Positions 1 through 8,698 are shown, counted from the first letter of the stretch. The stretch: 64,000 nucleotides of DNA from G965207335 sp965207335 (GCA_965207335.1 OZ242267.1:992001-1056000), one strand, 5' to 3'. Numbers and translations are program-made. The notes: a model not told the origin generated them from the letters alone.

Positions 1-1
1 A

Positions 2-397
2 ATAGTACAAAATGCCGTTGATGAAATGGCATTAATAGCTGGACAAAAGCCAATTGTAGTTAAGGCTAAAAAATCAGTAGCAAGTTTTAAATTAAGAGAA
101 GGTATGTCTATTGGGTGTAAAGTAGTGTTAAGAAAAGATAAAATGTATGAATTTTTAGACCGTTTAGTAAATGTCGCCATTCCTAGAATTCGTGATTTTA
201 GAGGTTTAAATGTTAAATCTTTTGATGGTAGGGGTAATTTTAGTATGGGTATTACCGAGCAAATAGTTTTTCCAGAAATAGATTTTGAAAAAATCCAAAA
301 AATTAGAGGTATGGATATTTGTATTACTACTTCTGCAAAAACAAATGAACATGCCAAGAAATTATTGGCAGCATTTAATTTCCCTTTTAAAAATTAA
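2..397 (+). CDS. rplE: 50S ribosomal protein L5, 5' end outside window
   Basis: This is the C-terminal 131 residues of L5, the central-protuberance protein that binds 5S rRNA. The reading frame is open to the window edge (codons from base 2 read IVQNAVDEMALIAGQKP), so the ATG at 26 is internal and about 48 N-terminal residues are missing. The KSVASFKLREG and RIRDFRGL stretches are typical of L5. It is followed 14 bp later by rpsN in the normal spc operon order. Confidence 0.97.
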   Translation: MVQNAVDEMALIAGQKPIVVKAKKSVASFKLREGMSIGCKVVLRKDKMYEFLDRLVNVAIPRIRDFRGLNVKSFDGRGNFSMGITEQIVFPEIDFEKIQKIRGMDICITTSAKTNEHAKKLLAAFNFPFKN

Positions 398-411
398 TAC
401 AAGGAAAAATA

Positions 412-717
412 ATGGCTAAAAAATCTATGATATACCGTGATGTTAAAAGAGCAAAAATGGTAGCTAAATATCGTGTTTTGCGTCAAGAGTTAAAAAAAAC
501 TATTAAAAGTGTGTCTGTAAATGAGCAGGATAGATTAAATGCAATTATTAAGTTACAGTTACTACCAAGAGATTCATCTCCAGTTAGAATGAGAAGCCGT
601 TGTAGTTTAACAGGAAGACCTAATGGTGTATATAGAAGGTTTGGCTTAGGCAGAACTAAATTAAGAGAAAAAACCATGAATGGTGAAGTTCCTGGATTAT
701 CTAAATCAAGTTGGTAG
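412..717 (+). CDS. rpsN: 30S ribosomal protein S14
   Basis: S14 of 101 residues, the long form without the zinc CxxC pairs, as usual in proteobacteria. The C-terminal segment CSLTGRPNGVYRRFGLGR is the conserved rRNA-binding part. The start ATG at 412 has an AAGGA ribosome-binding site just upstream. It lies between rplE and rpsH in the spc operon and acts in assembly of the small-subunit head. Confidence 0.97.
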   Translation: MAKKSMIYRDVKRAKMVAKYRVLRQELKKTIKSVSVNEQDRLNAIIKLQLLPRDSSPVRMRSRCSLTGRPNGVYRRFGLGRTKLREKTMNGEVPGLSKSSW

Positions 718-727
718 GAGGTTAAAT

Positions 728-1111
728 ATGAGTATGTCTGACCCAATAGCTGATATGTTAACAAGAGTGCGTAATGCACAATTAGTTAATAAAAGAACAG
801 TACAAATACCTAGTTCAAAAATTAAAGTTGCAATAGCTAAGGTATTACTAGATGAGGGGTATATTGAATTTTATAATGTAGATAATAATATGATTACTGT
901 TAATTTAAAATACTATCAATCTAAGGCGGTTATTGAAAGTATTCATAGAATTAGTAAACCAGGATTAAGGGTTTATAAAACCAAAGACACTATGCCTAGT
1001 GTTATAGGTGGTATGGGAATTGTTATTGTATCAACTTCAAAAGGTGTTATGACTGGTAAAAAAGCTAGTCAAGAGCAAGTTGGCGGTGAAGTATTATGCA
1101 GTGTTTATTAG
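728..1111 (+). CDS. rpsH: 30S ribosomal protein S8
   Basis: S8 of 127 residues, a 16S rRNA-binding protein and, in E. coli, the translational repressor of the spc operon. The frame is open further upstream to 680, but the start at 728 is preferred: AGGAGG lies at 717-722 and the N-terminus MSMSDPIADMLTRVRNAQ matches the family. The upstream extension would overlap rpsN. The conserved C-terminal STSKGVMTGKKA motif is present. Confidence 0.97.
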   Translation: MSMSDPIADMLTRVRNAQLVNKRTVQIPSSKIKVAIAKVLLDEGYIEFYNVDNNMITVNLKYYQSKAVIESIHRISKPGLRVYKTKDTMPSVIGGMGIVIVSTSKGVMTGKKASQEQVGGEVLCSVY

Positions 1112-1131
1112 GCATTATTTAGGAATTTATT

Positions 1132-1683
1132 ATGCGTAGAATAGCACGAAAATCAATTGAAATTACCAGTGATATTGAAGTTTCGATAAATGGTAATAAT
1201 GTTAAAGTGACAGGCAAGTTAGGAGAGATGAATTTAGCTATTCATCCTGCTGTTAATGTTACAAAAAACGATAACACAATAAGCTTTTCTGTTGCTGATG
1301 CTAATAAAAAAGAGGCTAAGAATTTTTGGATGCATGCTGGAACTTGCAGGTCTAACATAAATAATTGTGTAATAGGTGTTTCTAAAGGGTTTACAAAAAG
1401 ACTAAATTTAGTAGGTGTTGGTTATAGAGCAAAAATACAAGGAGAAAATTTAGAATTATTTTTAGGTTATTCGCACTCAATTAAGTATAATATTCCTGCT
1501 GGCATTAAAATAGAAATGCCTGCAAAGTCGCAAACAGAAATTATAGTAAGTGGTTGTGATAAACAAAAAGTAGGACAAGTTGCCGCAAAAATAAGAGCAT
1601 ATCGTCCACCCGAGCCCTACAAAGGCAAGGGAGTATGTTATGTAGGTGAGAATATTTTCCGTAAAGAAGTTAAGAAAAAATAA
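1132..1683 (+). CDS. rplF: 50S ribosomal protein L6
   Basis: L6 of 183 residues, slightly longer than the usual 177. It binds 23S rRNA near the sarcin-ricin loop. It shows GVGYRAKIQG in the middle, and the C-terminal RAYRPPEPYKGKGV signature is intact. It sits 20 bp after rpsH and 18 bp before rplR in the spc operon. Confidence 0.97.
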   Translation: MRRIARKSIEITSDIEVSINGNNVKVTGKLGEMNLAIHPAVNVTKNDNTISFSVADANKKEAKNFWMHAGTCRSNINNCVIGVSKGFTKRLNLVGVGYRAKIQGENLELFLGYSHSIKYNIPAGIKIEMPAKSQTEIIVSGCDKQKVGQVAAKIRAYRPPEPYKGKGVCYVGENIFRKEVKKK

Positions 1684-1701
1684 ATAATAAAGTGAAATAA
1701 A

Positions 1702-2049
1702 GTGAAATTTTCTAAAAAACAAGCACGATTGAAAAGACTAATGAAGTTTAGAGTTAATAATAGAGTTAATAATAAAATTACTCTTTGTGTTAATAAAACC
1801 TCTAAACATATTTATGCACAAATTATTAGTGAAGATGGCTCAAAAACATTGGCCAGTATATCTTCTATTGGAGCCAAATTAGCAAATGGCGGTAATATTG
1901 AAGCGGCTACTAAAATTGGTGAATTAATAGCTAAGGCATCAAAAAAGAAGAGTATTACCAAAATTGCTTTTGACCGTTCTGGCTTTAAGTATCACGGTAG
2001 AATTAAAGCATTAGCTGATTCTGCCCGTAAACATGGTTTAGAATTTTAA
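1702..2049 (+). CDS. rplR: 50S ribosomal protein L18 (GTG start)
   Basis: L18 of 115 residues, a 5S rRNA-binding protein. The only start that gives the expected N-terminus (MKFSKKQARLKRL) is a GTG at 1702. The next in-frame ATG at 1741 would remove the basic N-terminal region. The ribosome-binding site is weak. The C-terminal FDRSGFKYHGRIKALADSAR block is the family signature. Confidence 0.95.
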   Translation: MKFSKKQARLKRLMKFRVNNRVNNKITLCVNKTSKHIYAQIISEDGSKTLASISSIGAKLANGGNIEAATKIGELIAKASKKKSITKIAFDRSGFKYHGRIKALADSARKHGLEF

Positions 2050-2058
2050 GGATTTTAT

Positions 2059-2601
2059 ATGGCAGATAATAGTATTGAACAAAACGGAGATTTAATTGAA
2101 AAATTAGTATCGGTTCGTCGTGTTGTTAAAGTAGTAAAAGGTGGTAGAGTTTTTAGTTTTTCAGCATTGTCTGTTGTAGGGGACGGTAATGGACGCGTAG
2201 GTTATGGCACGGGGAAATCTAAAGAAGTACCTATAGCCATTACTAAATCTATTAATAATGCCAAAAAAGTCATGAAAAAAGCACCATTAACAAAAGGAAC
2301 TTTGTATTATCCAGTAGTTTCTAAACTAGGTGCGGCTAAGGTTTATATGCAACCAGCATCAGACGGAACAGGAGTTATAGCAGGAGGAGCTATGCGTGCG
2401 GTATTTGAGGTTGTAGGTGTGCGTAATGTACTTGCTAAGTGTAATGGTACTAATAATCTTATAAGTGTGGTGCGAGCTACAATTAACGGTTTAGTAAAAA
2501 TGTCAAGTCCAGAGCATATAGCAAATAAGCGTAGTAAAAAAATAGTGGATATACTACCAACAAATAATAATACTGATAGTACAAATTTAAAACAAGGCTA
2601 A
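2059..2601 (+). CDS. rpsE: 30S ribosomal protein S5
   Basis: S5 of 180 residues, with the double-stranded RNA-binding N-terminal domain (VRRVVKVVKGGRVFSFSALSVVGD) and the C-terminal domain with GVIAGGAMRAVFEVVGV. It takes part in decoding accuracy on the small subunit. It starts 9 bp after rplR and ends 4 bp before rpmD. The last 15 or so residues are Asn-rich and not conserved. Confidence 0.97.
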   Translation: MADNSIEQNGDLIEKLVSVRRVVKVVKGGRVFSFSALSVVGDGNGRVGYGTGKSKEVPIAITKSINNAKKVMKKAPLTKGTLYYPVVSKLGAAKVYMQPASDGTGVIAGGAMRAVFEVVGVRNVLAKCNGTNNLISVVRATINGLVKMSSPEHIANKRSKKIVDILPTNNNTDSTNLKQG

Positions 2602-2605
2602 TAAA

Positions 2606-2788
2606 ATGGCAAAAAAAACATTAAGAGTTACTCTAATGAAAAGTTTTTTTGGTAGATTACCTAAACATCGTGCAACTGTTAAGGGGTTAGGTTTAAAAAA
2701 AATTAGACAAACAGTTGAACTAGAAGATAGTAAAGCAATAAGAGGTATGATTAATAAAGTTTCATATCTAGTCAAAGTTAAGGAATAA
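2606..2788 (+). CDS. rpmD: 50S ribosomal protein L30
   Basis: L30 of 60 residues, a short 23S rRNA-binding protein. The family features GRLPKHRATVKGLGLKKI and a C-terminal GMINKVSYLVKV are seen. It is packed between rpsE and rplO with 4-bp and 1-bp gaps, so it is certainly translated as part of the spc operon. Confidence 0.96.
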   Translation: MAKKTLRVTLMKSFFGRLPKHRATVKGLGLKKIRQTVELEDSKAIRGMINKVSYLVKVKE

Positions 2789-2789
2789 C

Positions 2790-3224
2790 ATGTACTTAAA
2801 TACATTAAGTTTTGCCAAAGGTGAAAAAAAATCTAGAAAACGAGTAGGTAGAGGCATAGGTAGTGGCTTTGGTAAGACATGTGGCCGTGGCCATAAGGGA
2901 CAAAAATCTCGTACTGGCGGAACTATACAAATAGGCTTTGAGGGTGGACAAATGCCATTGCAAAGACGACTGCCTAAGATTGGATTTAGCTCTATGGTTT
3001 CTAAAATATCAGATGAAATTACCTTATCAGAGTTAAATAAAATATCAGAGGATAATATTGATATTATGGTATTAAAAAAACACAATCTAATAACTAAAAA
3101 TGTTAAGCATATTAAAATAATATCATCTGGCAGTATAAGTAGAGCTGTTAATATTAGTGGTATGTCAGTAACCAAAGGTGCTAAATTAGCTATTGAAAAT
3201 GCTGGTGGAGTTATTAACTCTTAA
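2790..3224 (+). CDS. rplO: 50S ribosomal protein L15
   Basis: L15 of 144 residues. The Gly/Arg-rich N-terminal tail (KRVGRGIGSGFGKTCGRGHKG) penetrates 23S rRNA, and the globular C-terminal domain follows. It normally directly precedes secY. Here a MITE-like element begins 2 bp after the TAA stop, so the operon is split by about 200 bp. Confidence 0.97.
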   Translation: MYLNTLSFAKGEKKSRKRVGRGIGSGFGKTCGRGHKGQKSRTGGTIQIGFEGGQMPLQRRLPKIGFSSMVSKISDEITLSELNKISEDNIDIMVLKKHNLITKNVKHIKIISSGSISRAVNISGMSVTKGAKLAIENAGGVINS

Positions 3225-3225
3225 T

Positions 3226-3389
3226 GAGACTTTTGCATAAACATGAATAATCATCAGAACCCCGCTTTCCACTCACTTGATAATTTTTATCAAACCAGCC
3301 TTAGAACAACTAGGACAGGCTTAATAGAATATCATCAATTAAGCAAAAATCAGAGCTCTGCTAATCATCCCTATTTATGCAAAGGTCTC
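3226..3389 (+). mobile_element. MITE-like element, full-length copy (between rplO and secY)
   Basis: A 164-bp non-coding element with terminal inverted repeats: GAGACTTTTGCATAAA at the left and its complement TTTATGCAAAGGTCTC at the right. It is flanked on both sides by TTAAT, a probable target duplication. Near-identical copies occur at 31433-31596 and 57874-58038, with shorter or decayed ones elsewhere in the window. The ends resemble those of some IS5-group insertion sequences (from memory, not searched). It encodes no transposase, so movement would need one acting in trans. Confidence 0.8.
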
Positions 3390-3423
3390 TTAATGATATT
3401 ACAAAAAAATAAATAATTACATA

Positions 3424-4731
3424 ATGAGTACACAGTCACCAATGTTAGCATTATCTGATGATTTAAAAAAGCGCATTCTTTTTTTATTAGTTGCACTTAT
3501 TGTTTTCAGATTTGGCACTCATATTACTATTCCATTTATTAACCCTATTGCCCTAGCTAGCTTAGTTGACCAACAGCAAGGAACTATTTTAGATATGTTT
3601 AATATGTTCTCAGGCGGTGCATTAGAGAGGCTATCTATTTTTACACTAGGTATTATGCCTTATATATCTTCATCAATTATCGTCCAATTAATGACTGCTG
3701 TTGTGCCTTCATTAGAGCAATTAAAAAAAGAGGGCGAAGCAGGCAAAAGAAAAATTACCCAATATACTAGAATGGGTACGGTGTTATTAGCAGTATTTCA
3801 ATCTTATGGTATTTCTATCGCCCTACAAAGCCAAAGTGCTGGTGGTGTTGCCTTAGTTACTCAAACTGGTTTTGAGTTTAGTTTTGTAACCGTGGTTACT
3901 TTAACAACTGGAACCTTATTTTTAATGTGGTTAGGGGAGCAAATTACCGAAAGAGGCATAGGTAACGGGATATCTATGATTATTTTTGCAGGTATAGTTT
4001 CTGGTTTGCCTGGTGCTATTGGCTCAACATTGTCTTTGGTTAATACAGGCGAGTTAGCTATAATTTCGGTAATATTAGTATTTTCTATGGCATTATTAGT
4101 AACTGCATTTGTAGTATTTATGGAAAAAGGGCAAAGACGAATTACCGTTAATTATGCCAAAAGACAACAAGGCAGAAAAATGTATGGCGGGCAATCTAGT
4201 TATTTACCTTTAAAAATCAATATGGCTGGAGTAATACCACCTATTTTTGCCTCAAGTATTATTTTATTTCCTGCCACTTTAGGTGGTTGGTTTGCCCAAG
4301 GTAGTGATTTAGGCTGGATAACTAATTTAATAGCAAGTATATCCCCTGGACAACCTTTGTATATTATGTTTTACGCCTTAGCAATTTTGTTTTTTACATT
4401 TTTTTATACCGCATTAGTATTTAATCCGCAAGATATTGCTGATAATTTAAGAAGGTCAGGTGGTTTTATTCCCGGTATTAGACCGGGCAAACACTCTGCT
4501 GATTATATAGATTCTGTTACTAGCAGATTAACATTTGCTGGTGCTATTTATATAACAGCAGTTTGTTTATTGCCTGAATTTTTAATACTGTATTGGGATG
4601 TGCCATTTTATTTTGGAGGCACAAGTTTATTAATTATTGTAGTTGTAGTTATGGATTTTATGGCACAATTACAAACTCATCTTATGTCTGACCAGTATGG
4701 TGGATTGATGGAAAAAGCTAATTTACGGTAA
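3424..4731 (+). CDS. secY: Preprotein translocase subunit SecY
   Basis: SecY of 435 residues, the ten-helix channel protein of the SecYEG translocon in the inner membrane. It has an N-terminal helix after MSTQSPMLALSDDLKKRI, the plug region around GGALERLSIFTLGIMPYISSS, and cytosolic loops with KRQQGRKMYGGQ and GIRPGK. The spc operon normally places it a few bases after rplO; here a MITE separates them. The ribosome-binding site before the ATG at 3424 is poor, so its expression may differ from the upstream genes. Confidence 0.98.
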   Translation: MSTQSPMLALSDDLKKRILFLLVALIVFRFGTHITIPFINPIALASLVDQQQGTILDMFNMFSGGALERLSIFTLGIMPYISSSIIVQLMTAVVPSLEQLKKEGEAGKRKITQYTRMGTVLLAVFQSYGISIALQSQSAGGVALVTQTGFEFSFVTVVTLTTGTLFLMWLGEQITERGIGNGISMIIFAGIVSGLPGAIGSTLSLVNTGELAIISVILVFSMALLVTAFVVFMEKGQRRITVNYAKRQQGRKMYGGQSSYLPLKINMAGVIPPIFASSIILFPATLGGWFAQGSDLGWITNLIASISPGQPLYIMFYALAILFFTFFYTALVFNPQDIADNLRRSGGFIPGIRPGKHSADYIDSVTSRLTFAGAIYITAVCLLPEFLILYWDVPFYFGGTSLLIIVVVVMDFMAQLQTHLMSDQYGGLMEKANLR

Positions 4732-4747
4732 ACACAGGAGTTTTATT

Positions 4748-4861
4748 ATGAAAGTAAGAGCATCAGTTAAAAAAATTTGTAAAGATTGCAAAATAATTAA
4801 ACGCTATGGAGTTATAAGAATTATATGTAAAGATCCAAGACATAAGCAAAGGCAGGGATAA
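4748..4861 (+). CDS. rpmJ: 50S ribosomal protein L36
   Basis: A 37-residue protein beginning MKVRASVKKICKDCK, with Cys11, Cys14, Cys27 and His32. This is the zinc-ribbon (C+) form of L36. It follows secY by 16 bp with AGGAG at 4737-4741. It is the last gene of the spc operon before the alpha-operon promoter region. Confidence 0.96.
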   Translation: MKVRASVKKICKDCKIIKRYGVIRIICKDPRHKQRQG

Positions 4862-4868
4862 AAATATC

Positions 4869-4897
4869 TTGTATATTTATTATTTATAGTGTAAAAT
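4869..4897 (+). promoter_or_regulatory. Candidate promoter of the alpha (rpsM) operon
   Basis: A -35-like TTGTAT at 4869-4874 and a -10-like TAAAAT at 4892-4897 are separated by exactly 17 bp, in the only sizeable gap (60 bp) between rpmJ and rpsM. The alpha operon of E. coli also has its own promoter here. In such AT-rich DNA a chance match is possible. Confidence 0.5.
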
Positions 4898-4921
4898 CGC
4901 TTTTTTTAATTTTAGTTATAT

Positions 4922-5275
4922 ATGGCTCGTATTTCAGGAATAAATATTCCACCACATAAACATATTGTAATAGGTTTACAATCAATTTTTGGAATTGGTG
5001 GTACTAGAGCCAAGAGTGTTTGTTTAAAATCAAAAATACCAGAAACCACTAAGGTTTCAAGTTTAACAGAGCAACAACTAGAAACTATTAGAGCTATAAT
5101 TGATAGTTATGAAGTAGAAGGAGATTTGCGTAGAGAAATATCTATGAATATTAAACGCCTAAGAGACTTAGGTTGTTATCGTGGTATTCGTCATAGAAAA
5201 GGATTGCCAGTTAGAGGGCAAAGAACTAAAACCAATGCTAGAACCAGAAAAGGACCTCGCAGACTTATTAAATAA
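4922..5275 (+). CDS. rpsM: 30S ribosomal protein S13
   Basis: S13 of 117 residues, which contacts 16S rRNA in the head, the P-site tRNA and L5. It starts MARISGINIPPHKHIVIGL. The C-terminal basic tail with GLPVRGQRTKTNARTRKGP is the family signature. It is the first gene of the alpha operon and is followed 9 bp later by rpsK. Confidence 0.97.
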   Translation: MARISGINIPPHKHIVIGLQSIFGIGGTRAKSVCLKSKIPETTKVSSLTEQQLETIRAIIDSYEVEGDLRREISMNIKRLRDLGCYRGIRHRKGLPVRGQRTKTNARTRKGPRRLIK

Positions 5276-5284
5276 TAAACATTT

Positions 5285-5674
5285 ATGGCTAAAAGTATAA
5301 AAAGTACTAAAAAGAAAGTAAAGAAAATAGTAACAGATGGTATAGCACATATTCACGCTAGTTTTAATAATACTATAGTTATGATTACAGATACTCATGG
5401 CAGTGCATTATGTTGGGCAACATCAGGCGGTAGTGGTTTTAGAGGCTCCAGAAAAAGTACACCATTTGCAGCACAAGTTGCAGCTAGTAATTGCGGTAAT
5501 TCTGCTTTAGGATTTGGTATGAAAAGTGTTGAAGTTCGTGTTAAAGGACCAGGACCTGGTAGAGACTCAGCAGTTAGAGCTTTAAATGCTAGCGGATTAA
5601 GAATAAAAAGTATAGTAGATTTGACACCAATTCCTCATAATGGTTGTCGTCCACCTAAGAAAAGAAGAGTGTAA
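5285..5674 (+). CDS. rpsK: 30S ribosomal protein S11
   Basis: S11 of 129 residues, a platform protein near the E site. It shows HIHASFNNTIVMITD near the N-terminus and the conserved C-terminus VDLTPIPHNGCRPPKKRRV. It is the second gene of the alpha operon. Confidence 0.97.
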   Translation: MAKSIKSTKKKVKKIVTDGIAHIHASFNNTIVMITDTHGSALCWATSGGSGFRGSRKSTPFAAQVAASNCGNSALGFGMKSVEVRVKGPGPGRDSAVRALNASGLRIKSIVDLTPIPHNGCRPPKKRRV

Positions 5675-5704
5675 TTAGTAATTCATTAAAAGTATAAAAT
5701 AATT

Positions 5705-6331
5705 ATGGCAAGATACATTGGTCCTACATGTAAATTAGCACGAAGAGAAAGAACTGATTTATATTTAAAAAGCGGTGTTAGATCCTTAGATAGTAAATGT
5801 AAATTAACGCAATTACCCGGGGTTCACGGTCCTAATGCTAGAAGGCAAAAAGACAGTGATTATGGTTTACAGTTAAGAGAAAAACAAAAAGTTCGTAGAA
5901 TTTATGGTGTGTTAGAAAAGCAATTTAAAGGTTATTACAAAACCGCTAGTGCTAAAAAAGGTTCTACTGGTGAAAACTTATTAAATTTATTAGAGCATAG
6001 GCTAGATAATGTTGTTTATCGTATGGGTTATTCTAGCACCCGTGCTGAAGCTAGGCAATTAGTTTGCCATAAAGGAATTATGGTTAATGAAAAGATAGTA
6101 AATATTCCATCGTATCAAGTTTCTGTTAATGATGAAATTGAAGTTTGCATTAAGGCTAAAAAACAAGATAGAATTAAGTTAGCCATAGAAATTAGAGAGC
6201 AAATTGGATTTCCAGACTGGGTTGAAGTTGATGCTAAAATTTTTAAAGGTGTTTTTAAAAGCACTCCAAATAGAAGTGAGTTGTCAGCAGATATTCAAGA
6301 ACATTTAATTGTTGAATTGTATTCTAAGTAG
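5705..6331 (+). CDS. rpsD: 30S ribosomal protein S4
   Basis: S4 of 208 residues, a primary 16S rRNA-binding assembly protein and, in E. coli, the translational repressor of the alpha operon. It starts MARYIGPTCKLARRE. The S4 RNA-binding domain lies at about residues 97-160 (LEHRLDNVVYRMGYSSTRAE, then GIMVNEKIVNIPSYQV). It is third in the operon, 8 bp before rpoA. Confidence 0.97.
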   Translation: MARYIGPTCKLARRERTDLYLKSGVRSLDSKCKLTQLPGVHGPNARRQKDSDYGLQLREKQKVRRIYGVLEKQFKGYYKTASAKKGSTGENLLNLLEHRLDNVVYRMGYSSTRAEARQLVCHKGIMVNEKIVNIPSYQVSVNDEIEVCIKAKKQDRIKLAIEIREQIGFPDWVEVDAKIFKGVFKSTPNRSELSADIQEHLIVELYSK

Positions 6332-6339
6332 GATTTAAT

Positions 6340-7320
6340 ATGCAAGGTAATGCCAAAGATTTTTTAAAACCAAAGTTAGTTGATTCGTCGTCTTTATCGG
6401 ACTATAAGTCAAGAATTGTTTTAGAGCCCTTAGAAAGAGGTTTTGGACATACTCTTGGTAATGCTCTGAGAAGGATTCTATTATCATCCATAGCAGGTAG
6501 TGCTATTTCTGAGGTATCAATTGAAGGAATTAATCATGAATTTTCCAGTATAGAAGGAATTCAAGAGGATGTTTTAAATATTTTATTAAATTTAAAAGAA
6601 GTTTCTGTAGCATTACATAATAGTAATCATAAGCAATTATTAATAGAAAAAAAAGGACCTTATGTATTAAAAGCATCAGATATAAGCGATGCCTCTGCTG
6701 ATGTTAGTGTGTTTAATCCAGAGCAAGTTATTGCAACTATTAATGAAGATACTAAACTCACTATGAGTATCACAATAACTAGTGGCATAGGTTATGTTGC
6801 AGCGAGTAATAGGGAAGCTACAGAGACCACAGTAGGTAATTTATTATTAGATGCTAATTATTCGCCAATTAAAAAAGTATTTTTTAATGTTGAACCAACT
6901 AGAATTGGTAAAAATGTTGATTTAGATAAGTTAACCATTAATTTAGAAACAAATGGTGCTATTAATTCAGAAGATGCCATTAAAAGAGCAGCGACTATTT
7001 TAAAAGAACAACTAAGCTCTTTTATAGAGTTAGAGTTAGCAGAAGAAGAGCTTCCTCAGCCAACTTCTGAAGATTTTATGCCTATTTTATTAAGCGCTGT
7101 TGATGAATTAGAGCTTACAGTTAGGTCGGCTAATTGTTTAAAAGCCGAGCAAATTTACTATATTGGTGATTTAGTACAAAAAACAGAGCAAGACTTATTA
7201 AGAACACCAAACTTAGGCAGAAAATCTCTTAATGAGATTAAAGAAGTTTTAATAGATAAGGAATTATCCTTAGGAACAGTTATAGAAAACTGGCCACCAA
7301 TAGACTTGATTTCAGAATAA
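6340..7320 (+). CDS. rpoA: RNA polymerase subunit alpha
   Basis: Alpha subunit of 326 residues, about the normal length. The N-terminal dimerisation and assembly domain includes LEPLERGFGHTLGNALRRIL at residues 29-48. The C-terminal domain that contacts UP elements and activators is present (LTVRSANCLKAEQIYYIGDL, then LGRKSLNEIKEVL). It lies between rpsD and rplQ as in the standard alpha operon. Confidence 0.98.
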   Translation: MQGNAKDFLKPKLVDSSSLSDYKSRIVLEPLERGFGHTLGNALRRILLSSIAGSAISEVSIEGINHEFSSIEGIQEDVLNILLNLKEVSVALHNSNHKQLLIEKKGPYVLKASDISDASADVSVFNPEQVIATINEDTKLTMSITITSGIGYVAASNREATETTVGNLLLDANYSPIKKVFFNVEPTRIGKNVDLDKLTINLETNGAINSEDAIKRAATILKEQLSSFIELELAEEELPQPTSEDFMPILLSAVDELELTVRSANCLKAEQIYYIGDLVQKTEQDLLRTPNLGRKSLNEIKEVLIDKELSLGTVIENWPPIDLISE

Positions 7321-7327
7321 ATACAAT

Positions 7328-7723
7328 ATGAGACATAGGAAATCTGGACGCAAATTAAACCGTAATTCTTCACATAGAAAAGCAATGTTTAAAAATATGG
7401 CTAATTCTTTGTTTGCTTATGAAACTATTCGCACAACTTTAGCAAAAGCAAAAGAGCTAAAAAAAGTAGCAGAGCCTTTAATTACTAAAGCAAAAATTGA
7501 TAGTGTTGCAAATAGGCGTTATGTTTTTAACAAATTAAGAGATGATAAGATTGTTGCAAAGTTATTTGTTAAGATAGCTAGTTATTATAAAGACAGGCCA
7601 GGCGGTTATACTCGTATTTTAAAATGTGGATTTAGAACAGGAGATAAAGCACCTATGGCATTTGTGCAATTAGTAGGACTTAGCGATATTAATGAAGTAG
7701 ATGATGAACAGGAAATTGAGTAA
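7328..7723 (+). CDS. rplQ: 50S ribosomal protein L17
   Basis: L17 of 131 residues, with the N-terminal signature MRHRKSGRKLNRNSSHRKAM and the C-terminal GYTRILKCGFRTGDKAPMA segment. The last ten or so residues are acidic and variable. It is the last gene of the alpha operon. rpsU follows after 19 bp and may be co-transcribed. Confidence 0.97.
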   Translation: MRHRKSGRKLNRNSSHRKAMFKNMANSLFAYETIRTTLAKAKELKKVAEPLITKAKIDSVANRRYVFNKLRDDKIVAKLFVKIASYYKDRPGGYTRILKCGFRTGDKAPMAFVQLVGLSDINEVDDEQEIE

Positions 7724-7742
7724 GAATAGGAATAGTTAAAAT

Positions 7743-7958
7743 ATGCCAGAAATTATAGTTAAAGATAACGAGCCATTTGATATAGCATTAAGAAGATTTC
7801 GTAGATCTTGTGAAAAAGCAGGTGTTATTACTGATGTTAGAAAAAAAGAATTTTACGAAAAACCATCATGGGTTAAAAAGCGTAAAAAAGCATCGGCAAT
7901 AAAACGCCAACATAAGGAATCATCTAAAAATCGTTTATTTCGTAAGCGTTTATATTAA
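7743..7958 (+). CDS. rpsU: 30S ribosomal protein S21
   Basis: S21 of 71 residues, involved in initiation on the 30S subunit. The motif DNEPFDIALRRFRRSCEKAG and a basic C-terminal helix are typical. In many gammaproteobacteria rpsU is followed by yqeY or dnaG. A YqeY-family gene follows here, but rpsU itself sits directly behind rplQ. Confidence 0.96.
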   Translation: MPEIIVKDNEPFDIALRRFRRSCEKAGVITDVRKKEFYEKPSWVKKRKKASAIKRQHKESSKNRLFRKRLY

Positions 7959-8121
7959 TTAGTGGCTTAATTATGCTATTAACTTAACAACAAATAATCC
8001 TTAATTACTTAACAAGTTTTTTATACGGGGAAAGGATTATATTTTATCCTCAATAAGAATGTACATCTAAGAATAGTGTTTCACACATAATCCATCAAAG
8101 TCCTAACCTTAAATAATACTT

Positions 8122-8574
8122 ATGTCAAAATTAAAGCAAACCATAATTAGTGACATGAAAGCTATGATGAAAAACAAAGATTCTGATGGTCTTAGAGCAA
8201 TTAGAATGTTACTTGCGGCTATTAACCAAAAAGAAATTGATGATAGGATAGAATTAGACGATATAGGTATTGTTGTAATAGTTAATAAGATGCTAAAACA
8301 ACGCCGTGATTCCATTAATCAATTTAGTAAAGCTGGGCGGAATGACTTAGTTGATAAAGAAAAATCAGAGATTGATACAATAACCAGTTATATGCCTAAA
8401 CAAAAATCAGAAACAGAGATAGTAGCAGATATTAATCAAGCTATAGCCGATACAAATGCCAATTCTATGGCCGATATGGGAAGTTTAATGACAGTATTAA
8501 AGAAAAAATTAGACGGTAGGGCTGATATGTCTCTGGTTAGTAAACTTGTAAAAGATGCTTTGATTAATTCTTAG
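8122..8574 (+). CDS. YqeY-like protein, GatB/YqeY domain
   Basis: A 150-residue protein that matches the YqeY family along its whole length: MSKLKQTIISDMKAMMKNKD at the start, LRAIRMLLAAINQKEID, a YMPKQ segment in the middle, and a C-terminal helical domain with KLDGRADMSLVSKLVKDAL. The C-terminal half is related to the tRNA-binding tail of GatB. The precise role is unknown. Its TAG stop overlaps the first base of a MITE remnant. Confidence 0.9.
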   Translation: MSKLKQTIISDMKAMMKNKDSDGLRAIRMLLAAINQKEIDDRIELDDIGIVVIVNKMLKQRRDSINQFSKAGRNDLVDKEKSEIDTITSYMPKQKSETEIVADINQAIADTNANSMADMGSLMTVLKKKLDGRADMSLVSKLVKDALINS

Positions 8575-8608
8575 AGACCTTTGCATAAATAGGGCTAAGG
8601 CTGGGTTT
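8574..8608 (-). mobile_element. MITE remnant after yqeY
   Basis: GAGACCTTTGCATAAATAGGG is the right-hand end of the window's MITE family in inverted orientation, followed by CTAAGGCTGGGTTT, which matches the element interior near 31500 on the opposite strand. The sequence between these parts and the other end is missing, so this is a deleted copy. The first base coincides with the last base of the yqeY stop codon. The remaining gap to 8698 shows nothing else. Confidence 0.6.
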
Positions 8609-8698
8609 AACTCTCTTAAACAATTAACTCATATTTTATCTCCCCAACCTAGTAACTTAATACAGTAGTTTTATATGGTATAGTTTTATAGACAATAT

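Noticed and set aside
680..727. Longer N-terminus for S8 starting inside rpsN
   Set aside because: The AGGAGG site at 717-722 and the family N-terminus point to the ATG at 728.
7959..8121. A terminator after rpsU (AGGAT/ATCCT stem near 8033-8050)
   Set aside because: The stem is only five base pairs with an eight-base loop and no U-run follows.
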